Source: Agrostemma githago (Eukaryota; Streptophyta; Magnoliopsida; Caryophyllales; Caryophyllaceae). Taken from it: a stretch of 64,000 bases of DNA. Location: contig OY288259.1 of assembly GCA_958450325.1 (NCBI GenBank), positions 22,500,734 through 22,564,733 of the forward strand, read 5' to 3'. Shown one piece after another: positions 39,297 to 50,722 of this stretch. Within the stretch, counting starts at the first letter, position 1, and each line of letters starts with the position of its first letter. Position numbers and translations under genes: made by a program. The notes under the pieces are model-generated. The model was not told the origin of the DNA and searched no databases. It saw only the letters and a program-made list of their open reading frames with translations.

Positions 39297-40478
39297 ATTA
39301 GGCGGACCCGCTTCGCGGCTCCGCCTAATCCAACCCTAAACCCTTTTCCTTATTCAAGGTAACTAAACCCGCAAGAAACTGAACCCTAAGAGGGTATTGG
39401 TGAACCCTGTCGTGGATGTGATTCAAAGATGGGACACTGAACCTTAAGAGTAGGGTACCGCATAAGACAGGACGGAAAAGGGTTTAGGGTTGGATTAGGC
39501 GGACCCGCTTCGCGGCTCCGCCTAATCCAACCCTAAACCCCTTTCCTTGTTCAAGGTCACTAAACCCGCAAGAAACTGAACCCTAAGAGGGTATTGGTGA
39601 ACCCGGTCGTGGATGTGATTCAAAGATGGGACACTGAACCTTAAGAGTAGGGAACCGCATAAGACGGGACGGAAAAGGGTTTAGGGTTGGATTAGGCGGA
39701 CCCGCTTCGCGGCTCCGCCTAATCCAACCCTAAACCCTTTTCCTTATTCAAGGTCACTAAACCCGCAAGAAACTGAACCCTAAGAGGGCATTGGTGAACC
39801 CTGTCGAGGATGTGATTCAAAGATGGGACACTGAAACTTAAGAGTAGGGTACCGCATAAGACGGGACGGAAAAGAGTTTAGGGTTGGATTAGGCGGACCC
39901 GCTTCGCGGCTCCGCCTAATCCAACCCTAAACCCTTTTCCTTATTCAAGGTAACAAAACCCGCAAGAAACTGAACCCTAAGAGGGTATTGGTGAACCCTG
40001 TCGTGGATGTGATTCAAAGATGGGACACTGAACCTTAAGAGTAGGGTACCGCATAAGACAGGACGGAAAAGGGTTTAGGGTTCGATTAGGCGGACCCGCT
40101 TCGCGGCTCCGCCTAATCCAACCCTAAACCCTTTTCCTTATTCAAGGTCACTAAACCCGCAAGAAACTGAACCCTAAGAGGGTATTGGTGAACCCTGTCG
40201 TGGATGTGATTCAAAGATGGGACACTGAACCTTAAGAGTAGGGTACCGCATAAGACGGGACGGAAAAGAGTTTAGGGTTGGATTAGGCGGACCCGCTTCG
40301 CGGCTCCGCCTAATCCAACCCTAAACCCTTTTCCTTATTCAAGGTAACTAAACCCGCAAGAAACTGAACCCTAAGAGGGTATTGGTGAACCCGGTCGTGG
40401 ATGTGATTCAAAGATGGGACACTGAACCTTAAGAGTAGGGTACCGCATAAGACGGGACGGAAAAGGGTTCAGGGTTGG
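39297..40478. repeat. HOR unit H4, partial, ending in a W/G hybrid
   Basis: B, E, H (gtcgagg), A, n, then a hybrid at 40282 with ggtaact (W-like head) and cccggtcg plus gttcaggg (G tail). The n monomer at 40085 is preceded by ggttcgattagg. Confidence 0.76.
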
Positions 40479-41660
40479 ATTAGGCGGACCCGCTTCGCGG
40501 CTCCGCCTAATCCGACCCTCAACCCTTTTCCTTATTCAAGGTCACTAAACCCGCAAGAAACTGAACCCTAAGAGGGCATTGGTGAACCCTGTCGTGGATG
40601 TGATTCAAAGATGGGACACTGAAACTTAAGAGTAGGGTACCGCATAAGACGGGACGGAAAAGAGTTTAGGGTTGGATTAGGCGGACCCGCTTCGCGGCTC
40701 CGCCTAATCCAACCCTAAACCCTTTTCCTTATTCAAGGTAACAAAACCCGCAAGAAACTGAACCCTAAGAGGGTATTGGTGAACCCTGTCGTGGATGTGA
40801 TTCAAAGATGGGACACTGAACTTTAAGAGTAGGGTACCGCATAAGACAGGACGGAAAAGGGTTTAGGGTTGGATTAGGCGGACCCGCTTCGCGGCTCCGC
40901 CTAATCCAACCCTAAACCCTTTTCCTTATTCAAGGTCACTAAACCCGCAAGAAACTGAACCCTAAGAGGGTATTGGTGAACCCGGTCGTGGATGTGATTC
41001 AAAGATGGGACACTGAACCTTAAGAGTAGGGTACCACATAAGACGGGACGGAAAAGGGTTTAGGGTTGGATTAGGCGGACCCGCTTCGCGGCTCCGCCTA
41101 ATCCAACCCTAAACCCTTTTCCTTATTCAAGGTCACTAAACCCGCAAGAAACTGAACCCTAAGAGGGTATTGGTGAACCCTGTCGTGGATGTGATTCAAA
41201 AATGGGACACTGAACCTTAAGAGTAGGGTACCGCATAAGACGGGACGGAAAAGGGTTTAGGGATGGATTAGGCGGACCCGCTTCGCGGCTCCGCCTAATC
41301 CAACCCTAAACTCTTTTCCTTATTCAAGGTCACTAAACCCGCAAGAAACTGAACCCTAAGAGGGTATTGGTGAACCCTGTCGTGGATGTGATTCAAAGAT
41401 GGGACACTGAACCTTAAGAGTAGGGTACCGCATAAGACGGGACGGAAAAGGGTTTAGGGTTGGATTAGGCAGACCCGCTTCGCGGCTCCGCCTAATCCAA
41501 CCCTAAACCCTTTTCCTTATTCAAGGTCACTAAACCCGCAAGAAACTGAACCCTAAGAGGGTATTGGTGAACCCTGTCGTGGATGTGATTCAAAGATGGG
41601 ACACTGAACCTTAAGAGTAGGGTACCGCATAAGACGGGACGGAAAAGGGTTTAGGGTTGG
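40479..41660. repeat. Transition block (6 monomers)
   Basis: H with ccgaccctcaac head, A, a cccggtcg monomer with accaca, N, an aaactc monomer and a ggcagac monomer. From here rightward W, H and A disappear, and ctccacc, ggtcaat and accaca variants appear, a clear change in composition. Confidence 0.72.
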
Positions 41661-41837
41661 ATTAGGCGGACCCGCTTCGCGGCTCCACCTAATCCAACCC
41701 TAAACCCTTTTCCTTATTCAAGGTCAATAAACCCGCAAGAAACTGAACCCTAAGAGGGTATTGGTGAACCCTGTCGTGGATGTGATTCAAAGATGGGACA
41801 CTGAACCTTAAGAGTAGGGTACCACATAAGACGGGAC

Positions 41838-41910
41838 GGAAAAGGGTTTAGGGTTGGATTAGGCGGACCCGCTTCGCGGCTCCGCCTAATCCAACCCTAA
41901 ACCCTTTTCC
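41838..41910. repeat. 73-bp near-perfect palindrome (representative)
   Basis: The left arm of 30 bp (starts ggaaaagggtttaggg, ends ggcgga) is the exact reverse complement of the right arm (starts tccgcc, ends cccttttcc). Between them lie c, the inner stem ccgc/gcgg around a ttc tip, and c, so one C-C mismatch separates outer and inner stems. A palindrome of this form is present at nearly every monomer junction, with private substitutions. It could extrude as a cruciform, and single-stranded DNA or a transcript of either strand could fold into a 30-bp hairpin; that is inference from the symmetry. Confidence 0.93.
41893..41900 (+). other. Telobox-type octamer AACCCTAA, right palindrome arm
   Basis: AACCCTAA lies within aaccctaaaccc, about 1.7 units of the plant telomere repeat CCCTAAA. 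In plants, telobox motifs are bound by Myb-type telomere-repeat proteins (TRB family). Binding here is inference. Most monomers keep this copy; ccctcaaccc, ccctaatcccc and cccttaaccc variants lose it. Confidence 0.7.
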
Positions 41911-41938
41911 TTATTCAAGGTCACTAAACCCGCAAGAA

Positions 41939-42018
41939 ACTGAACCCTAAGAGGGTATTGGTGAACCCTGTCGTGGATGTGATTCAAAGATGGGACACTG
42001 AACCTTAAGAGTAGGGTA
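41939..42018 (+). repeat. Internal imperfect direct repeat within the monomer
   Basis: Two segments 58 bp apart resemble each other: actgaaccctaagagggta at 41939-41957 and actgaaccttaag followed by agtagggta at 41997-42018, differing by one substitution and a 3-bp insertion. This suggests the non-palindromic part grew from a smaller duplicated unit. The resemblance is short, so ancestry is inferred. Confidence 0.6.
41943..41950 (+). other. Telobox-type octamer AACCCTAA, outside the palindrome
   Basis: This second octamer, in gaaccctaagag, lies 50 bp downstream of the arm copy and on the same strand. It is lost where the sequence reads ccctacgag, for example in the monomers starting at 398, 1374, 2342, 3318, 51117 and 52102. 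Confidence 0.65.
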
Positions 42019-42020
42019 CC
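42015..42020. other. KpnI site GGTACC, once per typical monomer
   Basis: GGTACC occurs at monomer position 158-163 in most copies. It is lost in E monomers (gggaacc) and in the four gtacaaca monomers starting at 44419, 45798, 47965 and 49147. KpnI digestion should therefore give a 197-bp ladder with multimers reflecting those variants. Confidence 0.85.
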
Positions 42021-42044
42021 GCATAAGACGGGACGGAAAAGGGT

Positions 42045-42052
42045 TTAGGGTT
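42045..42052 (-). other. Telobox-type octamer AACCCTAA, left arm of the next palindrome
   Basis: TTAGGGTT on the plus strand within gggtttagggtt is the mirror image of the right-arm copy, so each palindrome holds two telobox-type octamers in opposite orientation. It is abolished by the tails tttagggatgg (N, some T), tttacggttgg and ttaagggttgg, making this the most often broken of the three. Confidence 0.68.
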
Positions 42053-43236
42053 GGATTAGGCGGACCCGCTTCGCGGCTCCGCCTAATCCAACCCTAAACC
42101 CTTTTCCTTATTCAAGGTCACTAAACCCGCAAGAAACTGAACCCTAAGAGGGTATTGGTGAACCCGGTCGTGGATGTGATTCAAAGATGGGACACTGAAC
42201 CTTAAGAGTAGGGTACCACATAAGACGGGACGGAAAAGGGTTTAGGGTTGGATTAGGCGGACCCGCTTCGCGGCTCCGCCTAATCCAACCCTAAACCCTT
42301 TTCCTTATTCAAGGTCACTAAACCCGCAAGAAACTGAACCCTAAGAGGGTATTGGTGAACCCTGTCGTGGATGTGATTCAAAAATGGGACACTGAACCTT
42401 AAGAGTAGGGTACCGCATAAGACGGGATGGAAAAGGGTTTAGGGATGGATTAGGCGGACCCGCTTCGCGGCTCCGCCTAATCCAACCCTAAACCCTTTTC
42501 CTTATTCAAGGTCACTAAACCCGCAAGAAACTGAACCCTAAGAGGGTATTGGTGAACCCGGTCGTGGATGTGATTCAAAGATGGGACACTGAACCTTAAG
42601 AGTAGGGTACCACATAAGACGGGACGGAAAAGGGTTTAGGGTTGGATTAGGCGGACCCGCTTCGCGGCTCCGCCTAATCCAACCCTAAACCCTTTTCCTT
42701 ATTCAAGGTCACTAAACCCGCAAGAAACTGAACCCTAAGAGGGTATTGGTGAACCCTGTCGTGGATGTGATTCAAAAATGGGACACTGAACCTTAAGAGT
42801 AGGGTACCGCATAAGACGGGACGGAAAAGGGTTTAGGGATGGATTAGGCGGACCCGCTTCGCGGCTCCGCCTAATCCAACCCTAAACTCTTTTCCTTATT
42901 CAAGGTCACTAAACCCGCAAGAAACTGAACCCTAAGAGGGTATTGGTGAACCCTGTCGTGGATGTGATTCAAAGATGGGACACTGAACCTTAAGAGTAGG
43001 GTACCGCATAAGACGGGACGGAAAAGGGTTTAGGGTTGGATTAGGCAGACCCGCTTCGCGGCTCCGCCTAATCCAACCCTAAACCCTTTTCCTTATTCAA
43101 GGTCACTAAACCCGCAAGAAACTGAACCCTAAGAGGGTATTGGTGAACCCTGTCGTGGATGTGATTCAAAGATGGGACACTAAACCTTAAGAGTAGGGTA
43201 CCGCATAAGACGGGACGGAAAAGGGTTTAGGGTTGG

Positions 43237-44418
43237 ATTAGGCGGACCCGCTTCGCGGCTCCACCTAATCCAACCCTAAACCCTTTTCCTTATTCAAGGT
43301 CAATAAACCCGCAAGAAACTGAACCCTAAGAGGGTATTGGTGAACCCTGTCGTGGATGTGATTCAAAGATGGGACACTGAACCTTAAGAGTAGGGTACCA
43401 CATAAGACGGGACGGAAAAGGGTTTAGGGTTGGATTAGGCGGACCCGCTTCGCGGCTCCGCCTAATCCAACCCTAAACCCTTTTCCTTATTCAAGGTCAC
43501 TAAACCCGCAAGAAACTGAACCCTAAGAGGGTATTGGTGAACCCTGTCGTGGATGTGATTCAAAGATGGGACACTGAACCTTAAGAGTAGGGTACCGCAT
43601 AAGACGGGACGGAAAAGGGTTTAGGGTTGGATTAGGCGGACCCGCTTCGCGGCTCCGCCTAATCCAACCCTAAACCCTTTTCCTTATTCAAGGTCACTAA
43701 ACCCGCAAGAAACTGAACCCTAAGAGGGTATTGGTGAACCCGGTCGTGGATGTGATTCAAAGATGGGACACTGAACCTTAAGAGTAGGGTACCACATAAG
43801 ACGGGACGGAAAAGGGTTTAGGGTTGGATTAGGCGGACCCGCTTCGCGGCTCCGCCTAATCCAACCCTAAACCCTTTTCCTTATTCAAGGTCACTAAACC
43901 CGCAAGAAACTGAACCCTAAGAGGGTATTGGTGAACCCTGTCGTGGATGTGATTCAAAAATGGGACACTGAACCTTAAGAGTAGGGTACCGCATAAGACG
44001 GGATGGAAAAGGGTTTAGGGATGGATTAGGCGGACCCGCTTCGCGGCTCCGCCTAATCCAACCCTAAACCCTTTTCCTTATTCAAGGTCACTAAACCCGC
44101 AAGAAACTGAACCCTAAGAGGGTATTGGTGAACCCTGTCGTGGATGTGATTCAAAGATGGGACACTGAACCTTAAGAGTAGGGTACCGCATAAGACGGGA
44201 CGGAAAAGGGTTTAGGGTTGGATTAGGCGGACCCGCTTCGCGGCTCCGCCTAATCCAACCCTAAACCCTTTTACTTATTCAAGGTCACTAAACCCGCAAG
44301 AAACTGAACCCTAAGAGGGTATTGGTGAACCCTGTCGTGGATGTGATTCAAAGATGGGACACTGAACCTTAAGAGTAGGGTACCGCATAAGACGGGACGG
44401 AAAAGGGTTTAGGGTTGG
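43237..44418. repeat. HOR unit I2, 6 monomers (1182 bp)
   Basis: ctccacc/ggtcaat monomer, n, cccggtcg with accaca, N (gggatggaaaag), n, n. It matches the front of the preceding unit without the doubled dimer. Private change: cttttacttatt near 44272. Confidence 0.73.
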
Positions 44419-45797
44419 ATTAGGCGGACCCGCTTCGCGGCTCCACCTAATCCAACCCTAAACCCCTTTCCTTGTTCAAGGTCACTAAACCCGCAAGAAA
44501 CTGAACCCTAAGAGGGTATTGGTGAACCCTGTCGTGGATGTGATTCAAAGATGGGACACTGAACCTTAAGAGTAGGGTACAACATAAGACGGGACGGAAA
44601 AGGGTTTAGGGTTGGATTAGGCGGACCCGCTTCGCGGCTCCGCCTAATCCAACCCTAAACCCCTTTCCTTGTTCAAGGTCACTAAACCCGCAAGAAACTG
44701 AACCCTAAGAGGGTATTGGTGAACCCGGTCGTGGATGTGATTCAAAGATGGGACACTGAACCTTAAGAGTAGGGAACCGCATAAGACGGGACGGAAAAGG
44801 GTTTAGGGTTGGATTAGGCGGACCCGCTTCGCGGCTCCGCCTAATCCAACCCTAAACTCTTTTCCTTATTCAAGGTCACTAAACCCGCAAGAAACTGAAC
44901 CCTAAGAGGGTATTGGTGAACCCTGTCGTGGATGTGATTCAAAGATGGGACACTGAACCTTAAGAGTAGGGTACCGCATAAGACGGGACGGAAAAGGGTT
45001 TAGGGTTGGATTAGGCAGACCCGCTTCGCGGCTCCGCCTAATCCAACCCTAAACCCTTTTCCTTATTCAAGGTCACTAAACCCGCAAGAAACTGAACCCT
45101 AAGAGGGTATTGGTGAACCCTGTCGTGGATGTGATTCAAAAATGGGACACTGAACCTTAAGAGTAGGGTACCGCATAAGACGGGATGGAAAAGGGTTTAG
45201 GGATGGATTAGGCGGACCCGCTTCGCGGCTCCGCCTAATCCAACCCTAAACCCTTTTCCTTATTCAAGGTCACTAAACCCGCAAGAAACTGAACCCTAAG
45301 AGGGTATTGGTGAACCCTGTCGTGGATGTGATTCAAAAATGGGACACTGAACCTTAAGAGTAGGGTACCGCATAAGACGGGATGGAAAAGGGTTTAGGGA
45401 TGGATTAGGCGGACCCGCTTCGCGGCTCCGCCTAATCCAACCCTAAACCCTTTTCCTTATTCAAGGTCACTAAACCCGCAAGAAACTGAACCCTAAGAGG
45501 GTATTGGTGAACCCTGTCGTGGATGTGATTCAAAGATGGGACACTGAACCTTAAGAGTAGGGTACCGCATAAGACGGGACGGAAAAGGGTTTAGGGTTGG
45601 ATTAGGCGGACCCGCTTCGCGGCTCCGCCTAATCCAACCCTAAACCCTTTTCCTTATTCAAGGTCACTAAACCCGCAAGAAACTGAACCCTAAGAGGGTA
45701 TTGGTGAACCCTGTCGTGGATGTGATTCAAAGATGGGACACTGAACCTTAAGAGTAGGGTACCGCATAAGACGGGACGGAAAAGGGTTTAGGGTTGG
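44419..45797. repeat. HOR unit J1, 7 monomers (1379 bp)
   Basis: The first monomer combines ctccacc, aaacccc, ttgttcaagg and gtacaaca. E, an aaactc monomer, a ggcagac/N monomer, N, n and n follow. The first-monomer marker recurs 1379 bp later. Confidence 0.78.
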
Positions 45798-46782
45798 ATT
45801 AGGCGGACCCGCTTCGCGGCTCCACCTAATCCAACCCTAAACCCCTTTCCTTGTTCAAGGTCACTAAACCCGCAAGAAACTGAACCCTAAGAGGGTATTG
45901 GTGAACCCTGTCGTGGATGTGATTCAAAGATGGGACACTGAACCTTAAGAGTAGGGTACAACATAAGACGGGACGGAAAAGGGTTTAGGGTTGGATTAGG
46001 CGGACCCGCTTCGCGGCTCCGCCTAATCCAACCCTAAACCCCTTTCCTTGTTCAAGGTCACTAAACCCGCAAGAAACTGAACCCTAAGAGGGTATTGGTG
46101 AACCCGGTCGTGGATGTGATTCAAAGATGGGACACTGAACCTTAAGAGTAGGGAACCGCATAAGACGGGACGGAAAAGGGTTTAGGGTTGGATTAGGCGG
46201 ACCCGCTTCGCGGCTCCGCCTAATCCAACCCTAAACTCTTTTCCTTATTCAAGGTCACTAAACCCGCAAGAAACTGAACCCTAAGAGGGTATTGGTGAAC
46301 CCTGTCGTGGATGTGATTCAAAGATGGGACACTGAACCTTAAGAGTAGGGTACCGCATAAGACGGGACGGAAAAAGGTTTAGGGTTGGATTAGGCAGACC
46401 CGCTTCGCGGCTCCGCCTAATCCAACCCTAAACCCTTTTCCTTATTCAAGGTCACTAAACCCGCAAGAAACTGAACCCTAAGAGGGTATTGGTGAACCCT
46501 GTCGTGGATGTGATTCAAAAATGGGACACTGAACCTTAAGAGTAGGGTACCGCATAAGACGGGATGGAAAAGGGTTTAGGGATGGATTAGGCGGACCCGC
46601 TTTGCGGCTCCGCCTAATCCAACCCTAAACTCTTTTCCTTATTCAAGGTCACTAAACCCGCAAGAAACTGAACCCTAAGAGGGTATTGGTGAACCCTGTC
46701 GTGGATGTGATTCAAAGATGGGACACTAAACCTTAAGAGTAGGGTACCGCATAAGACGGGACGGAAAAGGGTTTAGGGTTGG
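45798..46782. repeat. HOR unit J2, partial (5 monomers)
   Basis: It repeats the first four members of the preceding unit, then an aaactc monomer with ctttgcgg and actaaacc leads into the 6-mer domain. Confidence 0.74.
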
Positions 46783-47964
46783 ATTAGGCGGACCCGCTTC
46801 GCGGCTCCACCTAATCCAACCCTAAACCCTTTTCCTTATTCAAGGTCAATAAACCCGCAAGAAACTGAACCCTAAGAGGGTATTGGTGAACCCTGTCGTG
46901 GATGTGATTCAAAGATGGGACACTGAACCTTAAGAGTAGGGTACCACATAAGACGGGACGGAAAAGGGTTTAGGGTTGGATTAGGCGGACCCGCTTCGCG
47001 GCTCCGCCTAATCCAACCCTAAACCCTTTTCCTTATTCAAGGTCACTAAACCCGCAAGAAACTGAACCCTAAGAGGGTATTGGTGAACCCTGTCGTGGAT
47101 GTGATTCAAAGATGGGACACTGAACCTTAAGAGTAGGGTACCGCATAAGACGGGACGGAAAAGGGTTTAGGGTTGGATTAGGCGGACCCGCTTCGCGGCT
47201 CCGCCTAATCCAACCCTAAACCCTTTTCCTTATTCAAGGTCACTAAACCCGCAAGAAACTGAACCCTAAGAGGGTATTGGTGAACCCGGTCGTGGATGTG
47301 ATTCAAAGATGGGACACTGAACCTTAAGAGTAGGGTACCACATAAGACGGGACGGAAAAGGGTTTAGGGTTGGATTAGGCGGACCCGCTTCGCGGCTCCG
47401 CCTAATCCAACCCTAAACCCTTTTCCTTATTCAAGGTCACTAAACCCGCAAGAAACTGAACCCTAAGAGGGTATTGGTGAACCCTGTCGTGGATGTGATT
47501 CAAAAATGGGACACTGAACCTTAAGAGTAGGGTACCGCATAAGACGGGATGGAAAAGGGTTTAGGGATGGATTAGGCGGACCCGCTTCGCGGCTCCGCCT
47601 AATCCAACCCTAAACTCTTTTCCTTATTCAAGGTCACTAAACCCGCAAGAAACTGAACCCTAAGAGGGTATTGGTGAACCCTGTCGTGGATGTGATTCAA
47701 AGATGGGACACTGAACCTTAAGAGTAGGGTACCGCATAAGACGGGACGGAAAAGGGTTTAGGGTTGGATTAGGCAGACCCGCTTCGCGGCTCCGCCTAAT
47801 CCAACCCTAAACCCTTTTCCTTATTCAAGGTCACTAAACCCGCAAGAAACTGAACCCTAAGAGGGTATTGGTGAACCCTGTCGTGGATGTGATTCAAAGA
47901 TGGGACACTGAACCTTAAGAGTAGGGTACCGCATAAGACGGGACGGAAAAGGGTTTAGGGTTGG
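46783..47964. repeat. HOR unit K1, 6 monomers (1182 bp)
   Basis: ctccacc/ggtcaat/accaca, n, cccggtcg with accaca, N, aaactc, ggcagac. Same length and ends as the next two units but a different middle. Confidence 0.76.
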
Positions 47965-49146
47965 ATTAGGCGGACCCGCTTCGCGGCTCCACCTAATCCA
48001 ACCCTAAACCCTTTTCCTTATTCAAGGTCAATAAACCCGCAAGAAACTGAACCCTAAGAGGGTATTGGTGAACCCTGTCGTGGATGTGATTCAAAGATGG
48101 GACACTGAACCTTAAGAGTAGGGTACAACATAAGACGGGACGGAAAAGGGTTTAGGGTTGGATTAGGCAGACCCGCTTCGCGGCTCCGCCTAATCCAACC
48201 CTAAACCCCTTTCCTTGTTCAAGGTCACTAAACCCGCAAGAAACTGAACCCTAAGAGGGTATTGGTGAACCCGGTCGTGGATGTGATTCAAAGATGGGAC
48301 ACTGAACCTTAAGAGTAGGGAACCGCATAAGACGGGACGGAAAAGGGTTTAGGGTTGGATTAGGCGGACCCGCTTCGCGGCTCCGCCTAATCCAACCCTA
48401 AACTCTTTTCCTTATTCAAGGTCACTAAACCCGCAAGAAACTGAACCCTAAGAGGGTATTGGTGAACCCTGTCGTGGATGTGATTCAAAGATGGGACACT
48501 GAACCTTAAGAGTAGGGTACCGCATAAGACGGGACGGAAAAGGGTTTAGGGTTGGATTAGGCAGACCCGCTTCGCGCCTCCGCCTAATCCAACCCTAAAC
48601 CCTTTTCCTTATTCAAGGTCACTAAACCCGCAAGAAACTGAACCCTAAGAGGGTATTGGTGAACCCTGTCGTGGATGTGATTCAAAAATGGGACACTGAA
48701 CCTTAAGAGTAGGGTACCGCATAAGACGGGATGGAAAAGGGTTTAGGGATGGATTAGGCGGACCCGCTTCGCGGCTCCGCCTAATCCAACCCTAAACTCT
48801 TTTCCTTATTTAAGGTCACTAAACCCGCAAGAAACTGAACCCTAAGAGGGTATTGGTGAACCCTGTCGTGGATGTGATTCAAAGATGGGACACTGAACCT
48901 TAAGAGTAGGGTACCGCATAAGACGGGACGGAAAAGGGTTTAGGGTTGGATTAGGCAGACCCGCTTCGCGGCTCCGCCTAATCCAACCCTAAACCCTTTT
49001 CCTTATTCAAGGTCACTAAACCCGCAAGAAACTGAACCCTAAGAGGGTATTGGTGAACCCTGTCGTGGATGTGATTCAAAGATGGGACACTGAACCTTAA
49101 GAGTAGGGTACCGCATAAGACGGGACGGAAAAGGGTTTAGGGTTGG
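47965..49146. repeat. HOR unit K2, 6 monomers (1182 bp)
   Basis: ctccacc/ggtcaat/gtacaaca, ggcagac-headed E, aaactc, ggcagac with N tail, aaactc, ggcagac. Private changes: cgcgcctccgcc near 48575 and ttatttaagg near 48809. Confidence 0.84.
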
Positions 49147-50328
49147 ATTAGGCGGACCCGCTTCGCGGCTCCACCTAATCCAACCCTAAACCCTTTTCCT
49201 TATTCAAGGTCAATAAACCCGCAAGAAACTGAACCCTAAGAGGGTATTGGTGAACCCTGTCGTGGATGTGATTCAAAGATGGGACACTGAACCTTAAGAG
49301 TAGGGTACAACATAAGACGGGACGGAAAAGGGTTTAGGGTTGGATTAGGCAGACCCGCTTCGCGGCTCCGCCTAATCCAACCCTAAACCCCTTTCCTTGT
49401 TCAAGGTCACTAAACCCGCAAGAAACTGAACCCTAAGAGGGTATTGGTGAACCCGGTCGTGGATGTGATTCAAAGATGGGACACTGAACCTTAAGAGTAG
49501 GGAACCGCATAAGACGGGACGGAAAAGGGTTTAGGGTTGGATTAGGCGGACCCGCTTCGCGGCTCCGCCTAATCCAACCCTAAACTCTTTTCCTTATTCA
49601 AGGTCACTAAACCCGCAAGAAACTGAACCCTAAGAGGGTATTGGTGAACCCTGTCGTGGATGTGATTCAAAGATGGGACACTGAACCTTAAGAGTAGGGT
49701 ACCGCATAAGACGGGACGGAAAAGGGTTTAGGGTTGGATTAGGCAGACCCGCTTCGCGGCTCCGCCTAATCCAACCCTAAACCCTTTTCCTTATTCAAGG
49801 TCACTAAACCCGCAAGAAACTGAACCCTAAGAGGGTATTGGTGAACCCTGTCGTGGATGTGATTCAAAAATGGGACACTGAACCTTAAGAGTAGGGTACC
49901 GCATAAGACGGGATGGAAAAGGGTTTAGGGATGGATTAGGCGGACCCGCTTTGCGGCTCCGCCTAATCCAACCCTAAACTCTTTTCCTTATTCAAGGTCA
50001 CTAAACCCGCAAGAAACTGAACCCTAAGAGGGTATTGGTGAACCCTGTCGTGGATGTGATTCAAAGATGGGACACTGAACCTTAAGAGTAGGGTACCGCA
50101 TAAGACGGGACGGAAAAGGGTTTAGGGTTGGATTAGGCAGACCCGCTTCGCGGCTCCGCCTAATCCAACCCTAAACCCTTTTCCTTATTCAAGGTCACTA
50201 AACCCGCAAGAAACTGAACCCTAAGAGGGTATTGGTGAACCCTGTCGTGGATGTGATTCAAAGATGGGACACTGAACCTTAAGAGTAGGGTACCGCATAA
50301 GACGGGACGGAAAAGGGTTTAGGGTTGG
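49147..50328. repeat. HOR unit K3, 6 monomers (1182 bp)
   Basis: Same order and markers as the preceding 1182 bp, including gtacaaca and the ggcagac-headed E. A private ctttgcgg lies near 49949. Confidence 0.84.
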
Positions 50329-50722
50329 ATTAGGCGGACCCGCTTCGCGGCTCCACCTAATCCAACCCTAAACCCTTTTCCTTATTCAAGGTCAATAAAC
50401 CCGCAAGAAACTGAACCCTAAGAGGGTATTGGTGAACCCTGTCGTGGATGTGATTCAAAGATGGGACACTGAACCTTAAGAGTAGGGTACCACATTAGAC
50501 GGGACGGAAAAGGGTTTAGGGTTGGATTAGGCGGACCCGCTTCGCGGCTCCGCCTAATCCAACCCTAAACCCTTTTCCTTATTCAAGGTCACTAAACCCG
50601 CAAGAAACTGAACCCTAAGAGGGTATTGGTGAACCCTGTCGTGGATGTGATTCAAAGATGGGACACTAAACCTTAAGAGTAGGGTACCGCATAAGACGGG
50701 ACGGAAAAGGGTTTAGGGTTGG

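Larger units (their letters stand above)
41858..42054 (+). repeat. Representative consensus monomer (197 bp)
   Basis: This copy matches the majority base at every position I compared and serves as the reference. It has 99 G+C out of 197 and ten CpG dinucleotides. Positions 1-53 complete the palindrome whose left arm begins in the previous copy. Positions 54-177 are the non-palindromic part, holding an internal imperfect repeat and one KpnI site (GGTACC). Positions 178-197 begin the next palindrome. All three forward frames and the reverse frames are broken by stops, so the unit is non-coding. Confidence 0.95.
41661..43236. repeat. HOR unit I1, 8 monomers (1576 bp)
   Basis: It begins with a monomer carrying ctccacc, ggtcaat and accaca. 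Inside, a dimer (cccggtcg with accaca, then N) occurs twice, at 42055-42448 and 42449-42842. The ctccacc/ggtcaat marker returns at 43237. Confidence 0.75.

Noticed and set aside
41997..42025. Weak extra inverted repeats such as cttaag with cataag, and agggt with accct around ttggtg.
   Set aside because: Stems of about 5-6 bp are expected by chance in a 197-bp unit and show no matched variation between copies.
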